Below are positions 49,829 through 64,000 of a DNA stretch of 64,000 nucleotides, one piece after another. This DNA comes from Urechis unicinctus. Taxonomy: Eukaryota; Annelida; Polychaeta; Xenopneusta; Urechidae. Within the stretch, counting starts at the first letter, position 1. Each line of letters begins with the position of its first letter. The stretch spans positions 17,518,913 through 17,582,912 of the forward strand of contig CM067350.1 in assembly GCA_034190875.2 (NCBI GenBank), in the 5' to 3' direction. Under the pieces are notes generated by a model that was given only the letters and a program-made list of their open reading frames with translations, was not told where the DNA came from and searched no databases. Both the position numbers and the translations under genes were made by a program.

Positions 49829-51133
49829 TTTGCTTTTTGAATGGGCTGCATAGGTGTTCATAACAAGGCTTGGTCTTCAAATGACGTGATATTTGGTTTC
49901 TCTGCAGTGTCGTTATTTTCGCAAAGTTAGAAGGAGGAATCATGAAGAGAATTGATGTGCAAATTAAATTTAACCAAAATATGCCATATGAGCTTCAGCT
50001 AATATTCTATTTTGACACCTCGATGGAATGATGCACTGTCTATGATGACATTGAAATGACGTTTGCTAGTATATGTAGGTGTAGAATTCCGATTGTGCCC
50101 TAGTATCAGATGCGACTGTATATGCCAACTTATCGGATAAGAAGCATAAATAAAAGACAGACAGTGCTGTGCGTTTATGATTGTCGCCAGGTGCATCACT
50201 ACTATAAGCCAATAAACATAATTCACGTGGGTCGATTGTAGTCAGCTACTACGATCAGTGCTATCGCAAAGGGAAGCTTCTTAAGTTTGCATCTCCTGAT
50301 ATGCATATTGGTACTATTATGGTTGTTTTAATGTATTCATCAGTGCACGTGCGCATTACCTTAAACTACAAGTATGAAGAAAGCTCTCTTTTGCCTGGAA
50401 CAAAATCACGTCGAACAGGTGCTTCAAGCATAATAACAGCGTAACAATTACCAACCTGTCCGCACCTACAGGCATGCCATAGATACCTCGTGCAGTTGAT
50501 GAAAACTTATCGATTGCGGAATATGAGTTCATTTGCATTGTTTGCACTAATATCTGCGTGGGACAAAGCCTAAGGAGAGCAAGCAGTTATTAAATGAAAA
50601 CCACAGGCAAGTGGGAGCTGTTGTATTTTTGCTGTCAATAAATCAAAAGAATGCTAGCCAAACATGCATCGCCGCTCTTTTTTATAACCAAATAACACAT
50701 GATTAGTTGCCATGACTTGAAACACATGCTTGCTACGCAAATATGGGGAACCTTGATATGGTAAATCTGTGTATGAGGATTTACGACCAGGCCCAATTGG
50801 TAGATCAGCGAATGGATACAGAGAATAAGCACGACTCTGCTAACATAGGGCACTAGTGTAAAACGAATGTGCTAATGCATATCTGTCTCACGGAAATCTA
50901 TCTCATTGTAAACTCTGGTCTGTGAGGTACGCATTGATCGGGAATGCATTATCGGCCAAAAAATGCGATCCAAACCGTGAACAACTGATGCAGAATCATA
51001 TAACGAAATGAATCAAAACAGAATACAAGTGGTTTGTGATGTCGGCTCTACTGGGTACGCTATTGTGATGCACGTAAAACCTTTGTCGAATATTATTCCC
51101 AGTTGTACCTGACCACATTTGACGGACAATGCA

Positions 51134-51235
51134 TCAATATTATCCTCAATAATCACAAATGCTCCAACAGTTGCCACTGAGAAATGACGTCTTGCATGGA
51201 CAATGAAGATGATTTTATAGTGTTGTATTTACTGT
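51134..51235 (+). repeat. Diverged copy of macro-unit segment 7345-7435
   Basis: The string atattatcctcaataatcacaaa versus atattatcgttaataatcacaaa is followed by a purine-rich stretch with gaaat/gaaatt, and then ggacaatgaa in both. Same orientation as the array. Confidence 0.65.
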
Positions 51236-51651
51236 GAGCAAACCTGCCGATACTGATATTAACTTTACACGGGCGAGATAAGTGAACGCTTGGTCAAATG
51301 TATATTAATCAGTGTGCGCGATACATAATTGAACTTAAACCAGTCCATTTTAATGATTTAATATGTAACTAGTGACATGCACTAGATTTTAAGTCTTGGG
51401 AAGTGCAAACTTAAAATGTGTTCTTACAATGTGGTCTCAGACAACGCGAGATATCAATGTTAACATCATCCTAAATTTCCGTTTTCGGTTCGTAATTTCG
51501 ACCGTAGTTACACACAAATCATTACACTATCACTATGTAAATGACTAGAACTGCGTTGCGTGCAGCATTAGCAATGCTAACAGAAACAATGGCTTGGCTC
51601 CGCAAATTTTTGGATTTTTCAGCTTATGGTGTTCAAATTAATGTTATATGT

Positions 51652-51902
51652 CGAGTTATGTGTTGGCTGCTGTGTTGCCTTTTTAAATATTGGCGCTACA
51701 GAATCGCAGAAGTCCCCATCAACATTTTCGCCATTTGTGATTAAATGTAAAGATAAATGGGTGCGATATTTCGGTTGATCATTGTAGAATCCATAGACAG
51801 AGTTAACCTCAGCATTGTGGATTGATATGGTTTTAAACAGTAATCAGTGTTAGGACGTCGAGGGAGAATTGTCCTCATCTCTGCCTTGTGCAGACGCATA
51901 CT
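51652..51902 (+). repeat. Well-preserved isolated copy of macro-unit segment 6148-6416
   Basis: It begins at gtgttggctgctgtgttgcc followed by tttttaaatattggcgcta, exactly as at 6150 and 13107. It continues with gattaaatgtaaaga-aaatgg, atatttcggttgat and agagttaacctcag, and ends near cctcatctctgc and gcagacgca. It is clearly more similar to the array than the other scattered relatives are. It lacks a short part (attcttaataaa-like) near its right end. Confidence 0.88.
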
Positions 51903-52049
51903 CTTTCAGTTTAATGTTCCTAGAAACAGAGCATACAGCAGATGCTGTATATTACACTAGAGATATCGGGGAGATCTATCTAGCTTCAGTAGCTTGGTTT
52001 CACTTCTACTGCATAATTACCCTTATGTTCATCGAAACCATTTACAGTC

Positions 52050-54280
52050 AGTCGTTCTGTGACACCATTTCATATGAACACGGCATTTGGTGAGATGACC
52101 TGTAGGCTGTGGGTGTGGACTCCTTAAAGCAGATACGTTATCGGCTGATTGGTTTTAAGCATATGTTATCTATATTAACAACAAACCCTACTAAGTGACT
52201 TAAAAAGATCAACTCTTTGTCATTTATGCAGCACCGATATAGAATAGTGAACCCATAGTGAACAAGATACCGTCTCATCTTATACATGTCTAATATCTAC
52301 TTCGCCTGATTGTTCTCAGCATCCTGCAATTACATGAGGGTTTAACGAATGACGTTCAATAGCATTACCCGTCAACTTGGTGTAACTTAACTCCAGATAA
52401 AGCCGCATTGGTGCTATCACGATAAGAATGACAGTATATTGGCAATGGGTAATGAGAAAAGCAAACTTCTCATTCTGGGGATAATCTTTTTAATTTTATC
52501 CGCGTGAGCAAGCAACATAATTAAAACACGGTGATAAACTAAGTAAGCATTTGATATATGTAAGGTAATACCAAATGTGCAGCAGAGCACTTGTCTAAAT
52601 GTCGCAATTGAACGAATGAATGCATTAATCAGCTATTGAATGAATGAATGAATGAATAACAAAATACTCGCTTACATAAGTATCAATATCCATTACTTCA
52701 CATTGGGTGGGTGGAGGGGGGGGGGTTACTCGTTTCGGGAAATGACATTATCGCTAAGTCACCTACCCATCGTACCAATCAAGCCGACAGCTCACTATTA
52801 CACATCAGTGAAGTGAACAACAATCTCAAGTATGCATCAATATAAGACATTATTGACTTTGCAAAGCTGATGCACAGGACCACCAACGGTAATATTTAAA
52901 GACTGCTTATGGGATAATTCTTACCTTGTCGAGAGGGATATCTAATTGATCATCGAATGAATTGTATGCAAACTTGCTGCTAAATAAAAGAACTTAATTT
53001 ACAATTGATAGCCATTTGCAACTGGCGCCTCAGTCGTGTTAATTGATCTGATATGAATATTGAGCATTGAGCAGTGAATCGTGGAGTATGAAATAGGCAA
53101 GTAGTATATTTTTGAAAAGCGTTTTTTTTCATCAACAGGCCTCTTTAATATCCATATATAGATACTGCTGATGTTGGTGAAAATGGCCAATTATGACACG
53201 GCACCGTTCAAAATTGCTAGTCAAATTCTAGTTTTTGGTTACTCGGTCAAAGATATGGTAGAAATACAAGATTCATCTACATACTCAAAACTCCATTTGT
53301 TGTTTTGTTAATTTGTTTCATTATACTATGCATGAAACCCAAACCTAGATAGCAATGCAGTAAAGAGCAGGCAGCATAAATTATGCGTGTAAAATAAAGG
53401 GTTTGGCGTGACATTTCTTTGCTCGTTGGGATTGTATGGATGCAAAACGACAACCTGTACCCAAAACATGCCAACACGTCTACTAACGCGAATTATTGAT
53501 AAAGAATGATATGTGTTAAATCCATTTTAATCAATTATTCAACCATGAACTCTATATCCTTCATTTAGGTGAACGCAATGATCATTCATCCAGCCAAAAT
53601 TACATCCGGCTATCTATATTGAATTGACCAAATATCGAAATAGAAAAATCTTGTTTAGCCTTATAAAATGAAGTTGCCTGTGACATATAATAAAGCAACT
53701 AAAATAGCACCTAACACATCTACACATAGTTATATCAATTCATGCAATGCATTCATCGCATAGCGCCATTCGTTGAGGTAATTATCCCTCGCAAACTGTC
53801 TGGTAAAAATATGTGGTGAGTTTTTGTTAACGTTGATTACCCTCAGCGATTGCTGCTTTAAGTTATCGTTTGATTTGTCTTCCTGTTATCATGATGCCAC
53901 AATGCTCATGGAACTCTGTGTCATTGTAGATATCGCGCTAGTGCAATAACAAGTGGTGAAACGTTAGCGATGTTTTCAGGAGCTGCCATCATCTCATTTA
54001 CGTGCCATAGAACAATGCTACTAGAGTTTGAAAACCGGTACAAGTATAGCTCGGGAATGATTTGTGCATAGTCTCGTTTGTGTTCCGGTCTGAGGATAGA
54101 CTCGAGTATATTGATATTTGCTGGTATTCCCTAATATGACGACGCCTAAGCAATAACCGAGAATTATTCTAGCTGGCGATGTGAGATGTGCGGTTTCAGG
54201 ACGTGGTATTGCCTGGTTATTACGTTTACGCCTGCAGTAAATAAATTGAACATTCACGAGAGTAACTGAAAATGACATGT
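52050..54280 (+). repeat. Duplicated 2.3-kb block, copy 2 (partner 26880-29330)
   Basis: Collinear with 26880-29330; the matching strings are given there. Private features of this copy are a (GAAT)n run at about 52637-52660 and a G-rich run at 52705-52725. It starts shortly after the array-derived piece at 51652-51902. Confidence 0.85.
52705..52725 (+). repeat. G-rich run with G-quadruplex potential
   Basis: ggg, t, ggg, tgga, then ten G: enough G-tracts for a four-tract quadruplex. The partner block has no such run at the matching place (near 27560-27585), so it arose after the duplication. Confidence 0.75.
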
Positions 54281-55770
54281 TTTGTACTACGTAGCTGTAC
54301 CAAATGAAATAACATTATGCATCCCCTTCCAAAAGTCAATCACGGAAGATATTCAGTAACTCAGCTCTTCTTATAGAAAAGCGGATGTATTGTCGTAGTT
54401 GCCAAGTATACATTCTATTAGAGTTAGCACACCATATGTACTTCTGCAACGGAATGTCAAATACCAAATGATGTTCTACGTCTCGAAATATATTGATCGA
54501 ATTAGACTAACATGAACATATCACCGTTGTGATAGATGCTCGTTTCAGGAGACTCGGCTGCTGCAAGTATTGATGCCTATATTTCTGGTATGCCGTAGGT
54601 GGCTTATGCGAGTAATGGCAGTTATTGGATGGACGGAATTCACCCAAGCATGGTACGTGCTGCGCAAAACATATCATCAAATCAACTTGATGGAATGATA
54701 TAATATATGATTTGTTCATGATTGGCATAACGTATTCATCTATATCTTTAGCCACAAGTAACTATCGGTTGGATAGCTTTATATTAGTCACATAAAAGCA
54801 AGCTGATTAAATTTATGAATCCTCGATGCATTTATGATGATGTTTTGTTTTGTTTGTATAATGCACTTTAAAGTGAACGAACGGTTTATGTTAGTTTTAA
54901 GTGACATAAAAGGTTTTCATTTGCCTCACAAATTGTCACAGAATATATGCAGTTGCTTATATGTGTTTCAGATACAAAAATTCGACTTCATCTTTACAAC
55001 CTTGGCCATACTAGCTAGCAGCTGTACCGCGAGCTATTAACATTACGAGGTAGCCAGATATGCATTCGTTCTCATAATAACGTGATTTATTGATATTCCT
55101 GGGGTACCTCCAACACTGGATTGAAGTGAATAAGTCGATCTAATTTACCTATCTAGTCACGCAGACGTATAATGGTACAATCAAGCTTACCACAATTGGT
55201 GCTATATGTGTTAAACCCACGTATCTACTGCATTATAATACGCGTTGCAGGTGGGTAGAGTGGGTAAAGTCATAACTCAAGGATCGAAATGGCTATTGAC
55301 ATATTAGGTCGCCTCACACCTAAAAACTCGCTATGTAGGCTGAAAGTGACTCACAAGGTGTGAATTGGTGCAAGATGCTGTTAAGATATTGTGAATGAAG
55401 AAATGTATGCGAGTTGAACGAATATGGACATACATGGTACGCATCGCGCAAGTTAGATTCAGTAGGTAGAGTCATGTCATGTTTTAGCTCTGTGACTAAG
55501 CAGACCTCAAATCTGTGCATGCATAACAGCAGTTCACATCATCTATGGTATAATGTTACATTGTTAGTACACATACATTGCGCGGAACTACCATGTTAAA
55601 TGTACCTTAGCAATGTCATGTGTTACTTTTCGTAACCTTGCAGTCCTCATACCATGAACACATTGCAGTATACTCGAAGGCCACACTTGTAGTGCATGGT
55701 ATTTCCGTTCCTCGCAGTCACAGCTGATTAGTTCTTAGCAGGTATATGAGTCTCATTTAAGGTAAGACAT
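54281..55770. other. Gene-free stretch with a short dispersed repeat
   Basis: The part at 54510-54785 is related to 57640-57805: acatatcac-gttgt, atgctcgttt/atgttcgttt, gctgct(g)(c)aag/gctgcttgcat, tggctt-tg, gccacaagt/gctgcaagt and ttggata. Otherwise nothing is recognised. Confidence 0.55.
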
Positions 55771-55858
55771 TGATGCTTGCTATCCCGTTACTTCCCTCGC
55801 CCAGCTTCAATCAGAAGGACCGGGCAGATCGGTGTCCTTAAGAAGAAAACAATGGTTA
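55771..55858 (+). repeat. Short dispersed repeat, partner at 22786-22870
   Basis: Same orientation as the partner; see that entry for the shared ordered strings. Confidence 0.65.
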
Positions 55859-58800
55859 GAAATAATAAGATAATCGTCGCATTGCTTTATGCGAAATCTG
55901 AGAAGCATTATCTGGGCCAAATACCTCAAAGATCACATTAACTAGGATGATTATGAGGTCAACAGTGATGTCTCATAAAAACGGTGAAGCATCTAACGTG
56001 AAGGCTGTTGCCTATATGAGGTCCTCATTTTCTACCAAAGTATTTCTAATTTTCATAAGGGGGCTCACTTCAGCAAGCTGAACGGGGAGTATGACAATGA
56101 GTGAAACACACTCCCGTTACAAGTGACAATACCCACAAAAGCACATAGGGACTGTTGCTCTTACATTTCGGGACTCGGTGTCTGTTACAGATATGGAGTA
56201 TTCTGATTTGTCGAGAAGACCGCGCCCCCTAATTAATCAGAGAATTCCATGGGGGTTTAAGAAACACTACGGCAAAGATGCCCACAGGTGATTGATTCAC
56301 ATATACATGGTTCTACCACGAATCACGAAATCTCCAATCAGTTTCCGTTTCTATTTCAGAAAACATCTCCAATGCTTTTCAGCTTATTCGTTCTGATAAG
56401 ATGGGTATCACGCAATGCTATCAGACATCCAATCTTAAGGGCTAGGACAGTATTATTGGGCGTTAATGAATTACCATTTTATAACGCAAAATCTTTTGCG
56501 AGATACTTGTACTGAACCGGTTCAATTGTAAATATAAAGAGCACCTTAATACATATTTTCATTCTGTTTGAATCTTTTAATCCATATCGGTAATATCTGC
56601 GAATTCCATAAGCCACAGGAGTACAAATACACACATACCAGTACTCCCATGCCCAAACGTATGCTCTGTCGAACCATTCTAGAATCTACGCTATAACAAG
56701 CAGGGTATATACCTGTAGGCATAGTTTGCATAGATTTATGTGTTCACTCTAAATTTAGAGAAAAGACTGAAGAAAATGTCACGCGGATTATTTTTGTAAC
56801 AGAACAACTACATGAAATGATCACGATTGTCACCAACCCTTGGGTGAAGGCAATAACACATTGATTGCAATCGCCTCAAAAGCAAAGCTGAATATTGTCA
56901 CTTATATCGCGGAGGGATTACACAGACTTCATATTTGTTTTGTGTCAACCAACCTCAGTCAACTTACATCTGTAAATGGCTTGTGCTAAATTTCAAGGAA
57001 CAATTGACATCGTCGGATATTATACATGGAATTAACTAGCTGATGCATATAAAGTCAAGCCAAATGTTTTCTATGTGTAATATTTCTTTGAGCCAAAAGC
57101 AACTGAATGGTGCAATAGTTATGTTTATCGCTGCGATTGTTCAGTTTTGTATCTTCTATTTGGGGCTCATGGACTATTTATTGAACCAAACCCGTAATGA
57201 TCCATGTACCATGGCATATGCCACTGAAGAATGTCGACTCCAGAGAGAACTTACTCAGTGTGATGTAAACATTCTATGCGTCACATCTTAAACCAGGACC
57301 TACGTAACATATCGACTTTCTTTTGCGTCATTTGCATGGTTTTAGTATACCATGTCAAGATTTGGTAAGGAAGCCACGCAACATCGAAACTGAAGTGCGT
57401 TATTAACAACATAATCTATAATGCCAGCAACCTTTCCCTTAACGAGAAAAGAATGGCTTTTATGGTCAAAATTATGTTGTAGTTTATGAGGAGTTTTTTC
57501 TGACCTTATCGTGGAGCTGTATTGATTGTAGAGAGACCGAGGCTTCGCTTAGCATTGGAGCTGGACAGTTCCTGATAAATCTGGAAGCCAATCACACAGG
57601 CATGTCACGTTAAACAAGACCGGTTAAACGAGTACTAACGAATACATATCACTGTTGTTATCTATGTTCGTTTAAGGGGAACCAGATGCTGCTTGCATGG
57701 ATTCTCATATCGCTTCCTGAAATCCTACAGATGGCTTTGATGGGCATAAGAACATTGTTATATGTAGCTGCAAGTTTTCTTTTTATTGGCTAGCTCTATT
57801 GGATAGATATATAGAACGGTGCATATTAATTTGATAAATCATTGATGTACTTGCTAACATTATGTTAATATTAGCGTACTATTAAGAGTATGAACGCCTT
57901 ACGATGGTTACATAGTTTATGGCGGTTAATAATCTCAGGAGCGAAGTAATGTTTTAGTATAAGATCACATAACTCCCTAACAGACATGTATATTATACCA
58001 CGAATTTGCCTGCAGAAATCCTAGCAAGTCTTGGTGCGCTGTTATGCTTTATCTACCGTGCGTGATATTATCACTGATTTTGCTGGATTGCGTTAGCCAT
58101 GATAAGCTGATTTTTTCAACTGTTGTGATAAAGTACTATGTGGGTTCTGTCTGCTGTGCTGTATTTGTGTATGTAGAGAATCTTGGTCAATGTTTGATAG
58201 CTCTTACCACAATCTTCTGGTATGTCATTTCGATCAGAGGGATCCATAATAGGTCTGCAAACGATAATGGACTGCAATGAAAGGCAAAACCAAACTCACA
58301 GGTCGGTCTGAATATATCAATTAATGCTTGACACACTGATATTAAAGCTTAACTGCAACGACTATTATGATTAGTTTTATGACCGTATTGTATGTCAATG
58401 AGATATTAAATTGGGAGAGATGTGACATATAAATGCGAGCTGCACAATTATGCCATGTGTTTTCATTGCTGCACTGTCTAGTATCACTTGATTGTACACT
58501 GGTTAAAAACAAATTGGCACACTAGGCCCTTTATTTCACTTATACGAGTTATTTCTTTATTGGGTGACGCGCGAGAGCTTCCATTCTCTAGCAGTTTGAC
58601 CATCCAATAAATATGTCTACGCCCTAAGTTATACAACGTTTCATGACCTCTTATACAAACCTTAACTGCACAACCAAATCGCTGTTTCTGTTATACGCTT
58701 TAAGTTTAAAGAATACGGTGCAAGTGATATGAACGACATGGCTCTTTGAGTAGACATAACAGTATATAAAAAAATGATGGTTCTGTGACCATTATATGTA
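55859..58800. other. Gene-free stretch
   Basis: It contains the 57640-57805 relative of 54510-54785. Frames at 57043-57291 and 58044-58280 have hydrophobic runs but no recognisable domain, and I do not support them as genes. Confidence 0.5.
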
Positions 58801-58900
58801 GTATAAAATAAGAGATAGAGAAGAAGAGAGAGAGAGAAGATTGCAAAATATAAAGAGAGATAGAAGAAGCCAAAGAGGAATAGATAGATGAACAGAGGAA
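58801..58900. repeat. Purine-rich (GA) tract at the gap edge
   Basis: A GA-rich stretch with agagagagagaag runs straight into the N block. Low complexity at this point probably caused the assembly break. Confidence 0.85.
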
Positions 58901-59000
58901 NNNNNNNNNNNNNNNNNNNNNNNNNNNNNNNNNNNNNNNNNNNNNNNNNNNNNNNNNNNNNNNNNNNNNNNNNNNNNNNNNNNNNNNNNNNNNNNNNNNN
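58901..59000. other. Assembly gap, 100 N
   Basis: Exactly 100 N, the conventional size for a scaffold gap of unknown length. Features across it cannot be judged; frames that run through it are meaningless. Confidence 0.99.
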
Positions 59001-62785
<3,785 letters not shown>

Positions 62786-64000
62786 AGATTTTAGGTAGAG
62801 TGACCTGCCATGTGCAAGTGTGAACTCAATTAGATGTATTCAACATGATCAATATAAATGGCAACATAAATAAGGCTGTTGATAGGTATTTGAGATATAT
62901 TCGGCTCTGGGACTTCTGAATTTCTGGGATTTAGGCAGCAAATATTGTCGTCGCACTGGGCCAGTCCCTCACAAAACGTTGTCTTTCATGTTGTGTCATT
63001 CTTAAATCTATAGTCTAAGCAGCACAGCCAAACACATCGACACTGTTTTTATTGCATGAAAACAGGGTACTTAGAAGAGCCTTACTGATAGAAGCCAATG
63101 TATCAATTCACATTGAATGAGAATGCGTTATTCTCTTATAAAAGATCTTCCACCATGATCTGGTCTGTAGTTTCTCAATATCTTGATTATGAGCAGCCAG
63201 AAACCGCGATGATGGCTGTAGGCGCTAACCCTGTTATTATACGGATATACAGCATTCCTAGCATAGTTACTATTAGGAAATTGAATCAAATATCGACATT
63301 TTTAAACAACTGACTCAGCCTATATGCAACTAAGCATATATAATTATGTGTCTGCATGGCTCACTGTATTTCTCACGCTGAATATTAGAAAAGCATCTGG
63401 CTCAAACACAGCAACATTGGCGACAGCTTGACAGCTTTTTTAACCCTAATGTTGTGAAATCGTAATCTGAGTAACTGTTAACCGGAAAAGCAAAATCCAA
63501 ATCATAATCCGATTAATCAGGTGATGGCTTCGTAATCAATTATGCAAATAATTTTGAGAAGCCAGCAATATTCGTACAATCATGGCTTGATCACCATATA
63601 TCACATCAGATCACAAAAACATTTTTGATGGCATTAAATTGCATCCAGCAAATGATGTTAATATGCTTAATGTGAACCGATACTCTAGTAAAAACAGACT
63701 ACAGACTGTGTTAATACAATACAGTCAATAATTGATTGGCAATTTGAAAACTTGAGCTGACAGGTAGAGGATATAGCGCTAGACGTTAAGCTCGCCAGGA
63801 CGCGCTTCAACGTGAGGAAGGTACCGATTCCAATTATCTTACTTACTTAGTGGCACACACAATTCCTTATAATGGTTTATTTGCTTCGAATAAACTGCCA
63901 TTGTGAGGTTTGGAGGTAATGCGGAAGTAGCACAGGAAGTACTATATGTATGAATGACGGGTTCAAATGGATGTCTACTGACTACAACGAAAACAAAAAT
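62786..64000. other. Gene-free stretch to the window end
   Basis: I see nothing recognisable. The frame at 63098-63313 has no known domain. Confidence 0.5.

Larger units (their letters stand above)
47964..51133. other. Gene-free AT-rich stretch
   Basis: The part at 48240-49080 is particularly AT-rich. One Cys-rich frame (48556-48780) is listed separately at low confidence. A GC-rich inverted repeat lies at 49799-49828. Nothing else is recognised. Confidence 0.5.

Overview
This window is AT-rich eukaryotic DNA, most likely from an animal. The signs are large (TA)n tracts, degenerate non-coding repeats, no operons or bacterial signals, a 100-N scaffold gap (58901-59000), and a tyrosine-recombinase retrotransposon of the kind found in metazoan genomes. 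I cannot name the species. I see no convincing host protein-coding gene, rRNA or tRNA in the 64 kb. Almost all long open frames outside the retroelement are chance frames in repeats or (TA)n tracts.

Layout. (1) Positions 1-21148 are a three-copy head-to-tail tandem array. Its reconstructed unit is about 8.4 kb, and the copies differ mainly by private deletions: about 580 bp in copy 1, about 520 and 900 bp in copy 2, and truncation of copy 3. Within a unit there is an older duplication with a spacing of about 2.5 kb. (2) Positions 21149-35255 are non-coding and AT-rich, with diverged relatives of the array (for example 24380-24740) and a block (26880-29330) that reappears, diverged, at 52050-54280. 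(3) Positions 35515-42188 hold a 6.67-kb Ngaro-type (DIRS order) retrotransposon, embedded between complex (TA)n tracts. (4) Positions 42189-64000 are again non-coding: (TA)n tracts, small tandem duplications, a short well-preserved piece of the array unit (51652-51902), the 52-54 kb duplicated block and the gap.

The retroelement is the one coherent gene system. It has the split direct repeat order A1, genes, B1, A2, B2. A1 (35515-35703) matches A2 (41640-41824) and B1 (41286-41606) matches B2 (41878-42188). The genes in order are an SGNH/GDSL-type hydrolase ORF, a Gag-like protein ending in two zinc-binding modules, a reverse transcriptase with RNase H, and an overlapping tyrosine recombinase. 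No methyltransferase domain lies between RNase H and recombinase, which favours Ngaro over DIRS1. Reverse transcriptase and RNase H would make the DNA copy; the recombinase would integrate a circular intermediate without target duplication. A and B repeats are almost identical between copies, implying recent insertion. Yet gag, pol and the recombinase each carry one frame disruption, the recombinase one in an 8-T run, so this copy is either newly dead or affected by consensus errors.

The most novel-looking signal is in the 3' non-coding part of the element. Four spaced copies (40795-41056) of a 24-nt motif fold into the same bulged hairpin, and the only substitution, in copy 4, changes a G.U pair into A-U and so preserves the stem. 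A further perfect hairpin follows the AATAAA in both B repeats, and an inverted repeat spans the B1-A2 junction, where a recombinase site would be expected.
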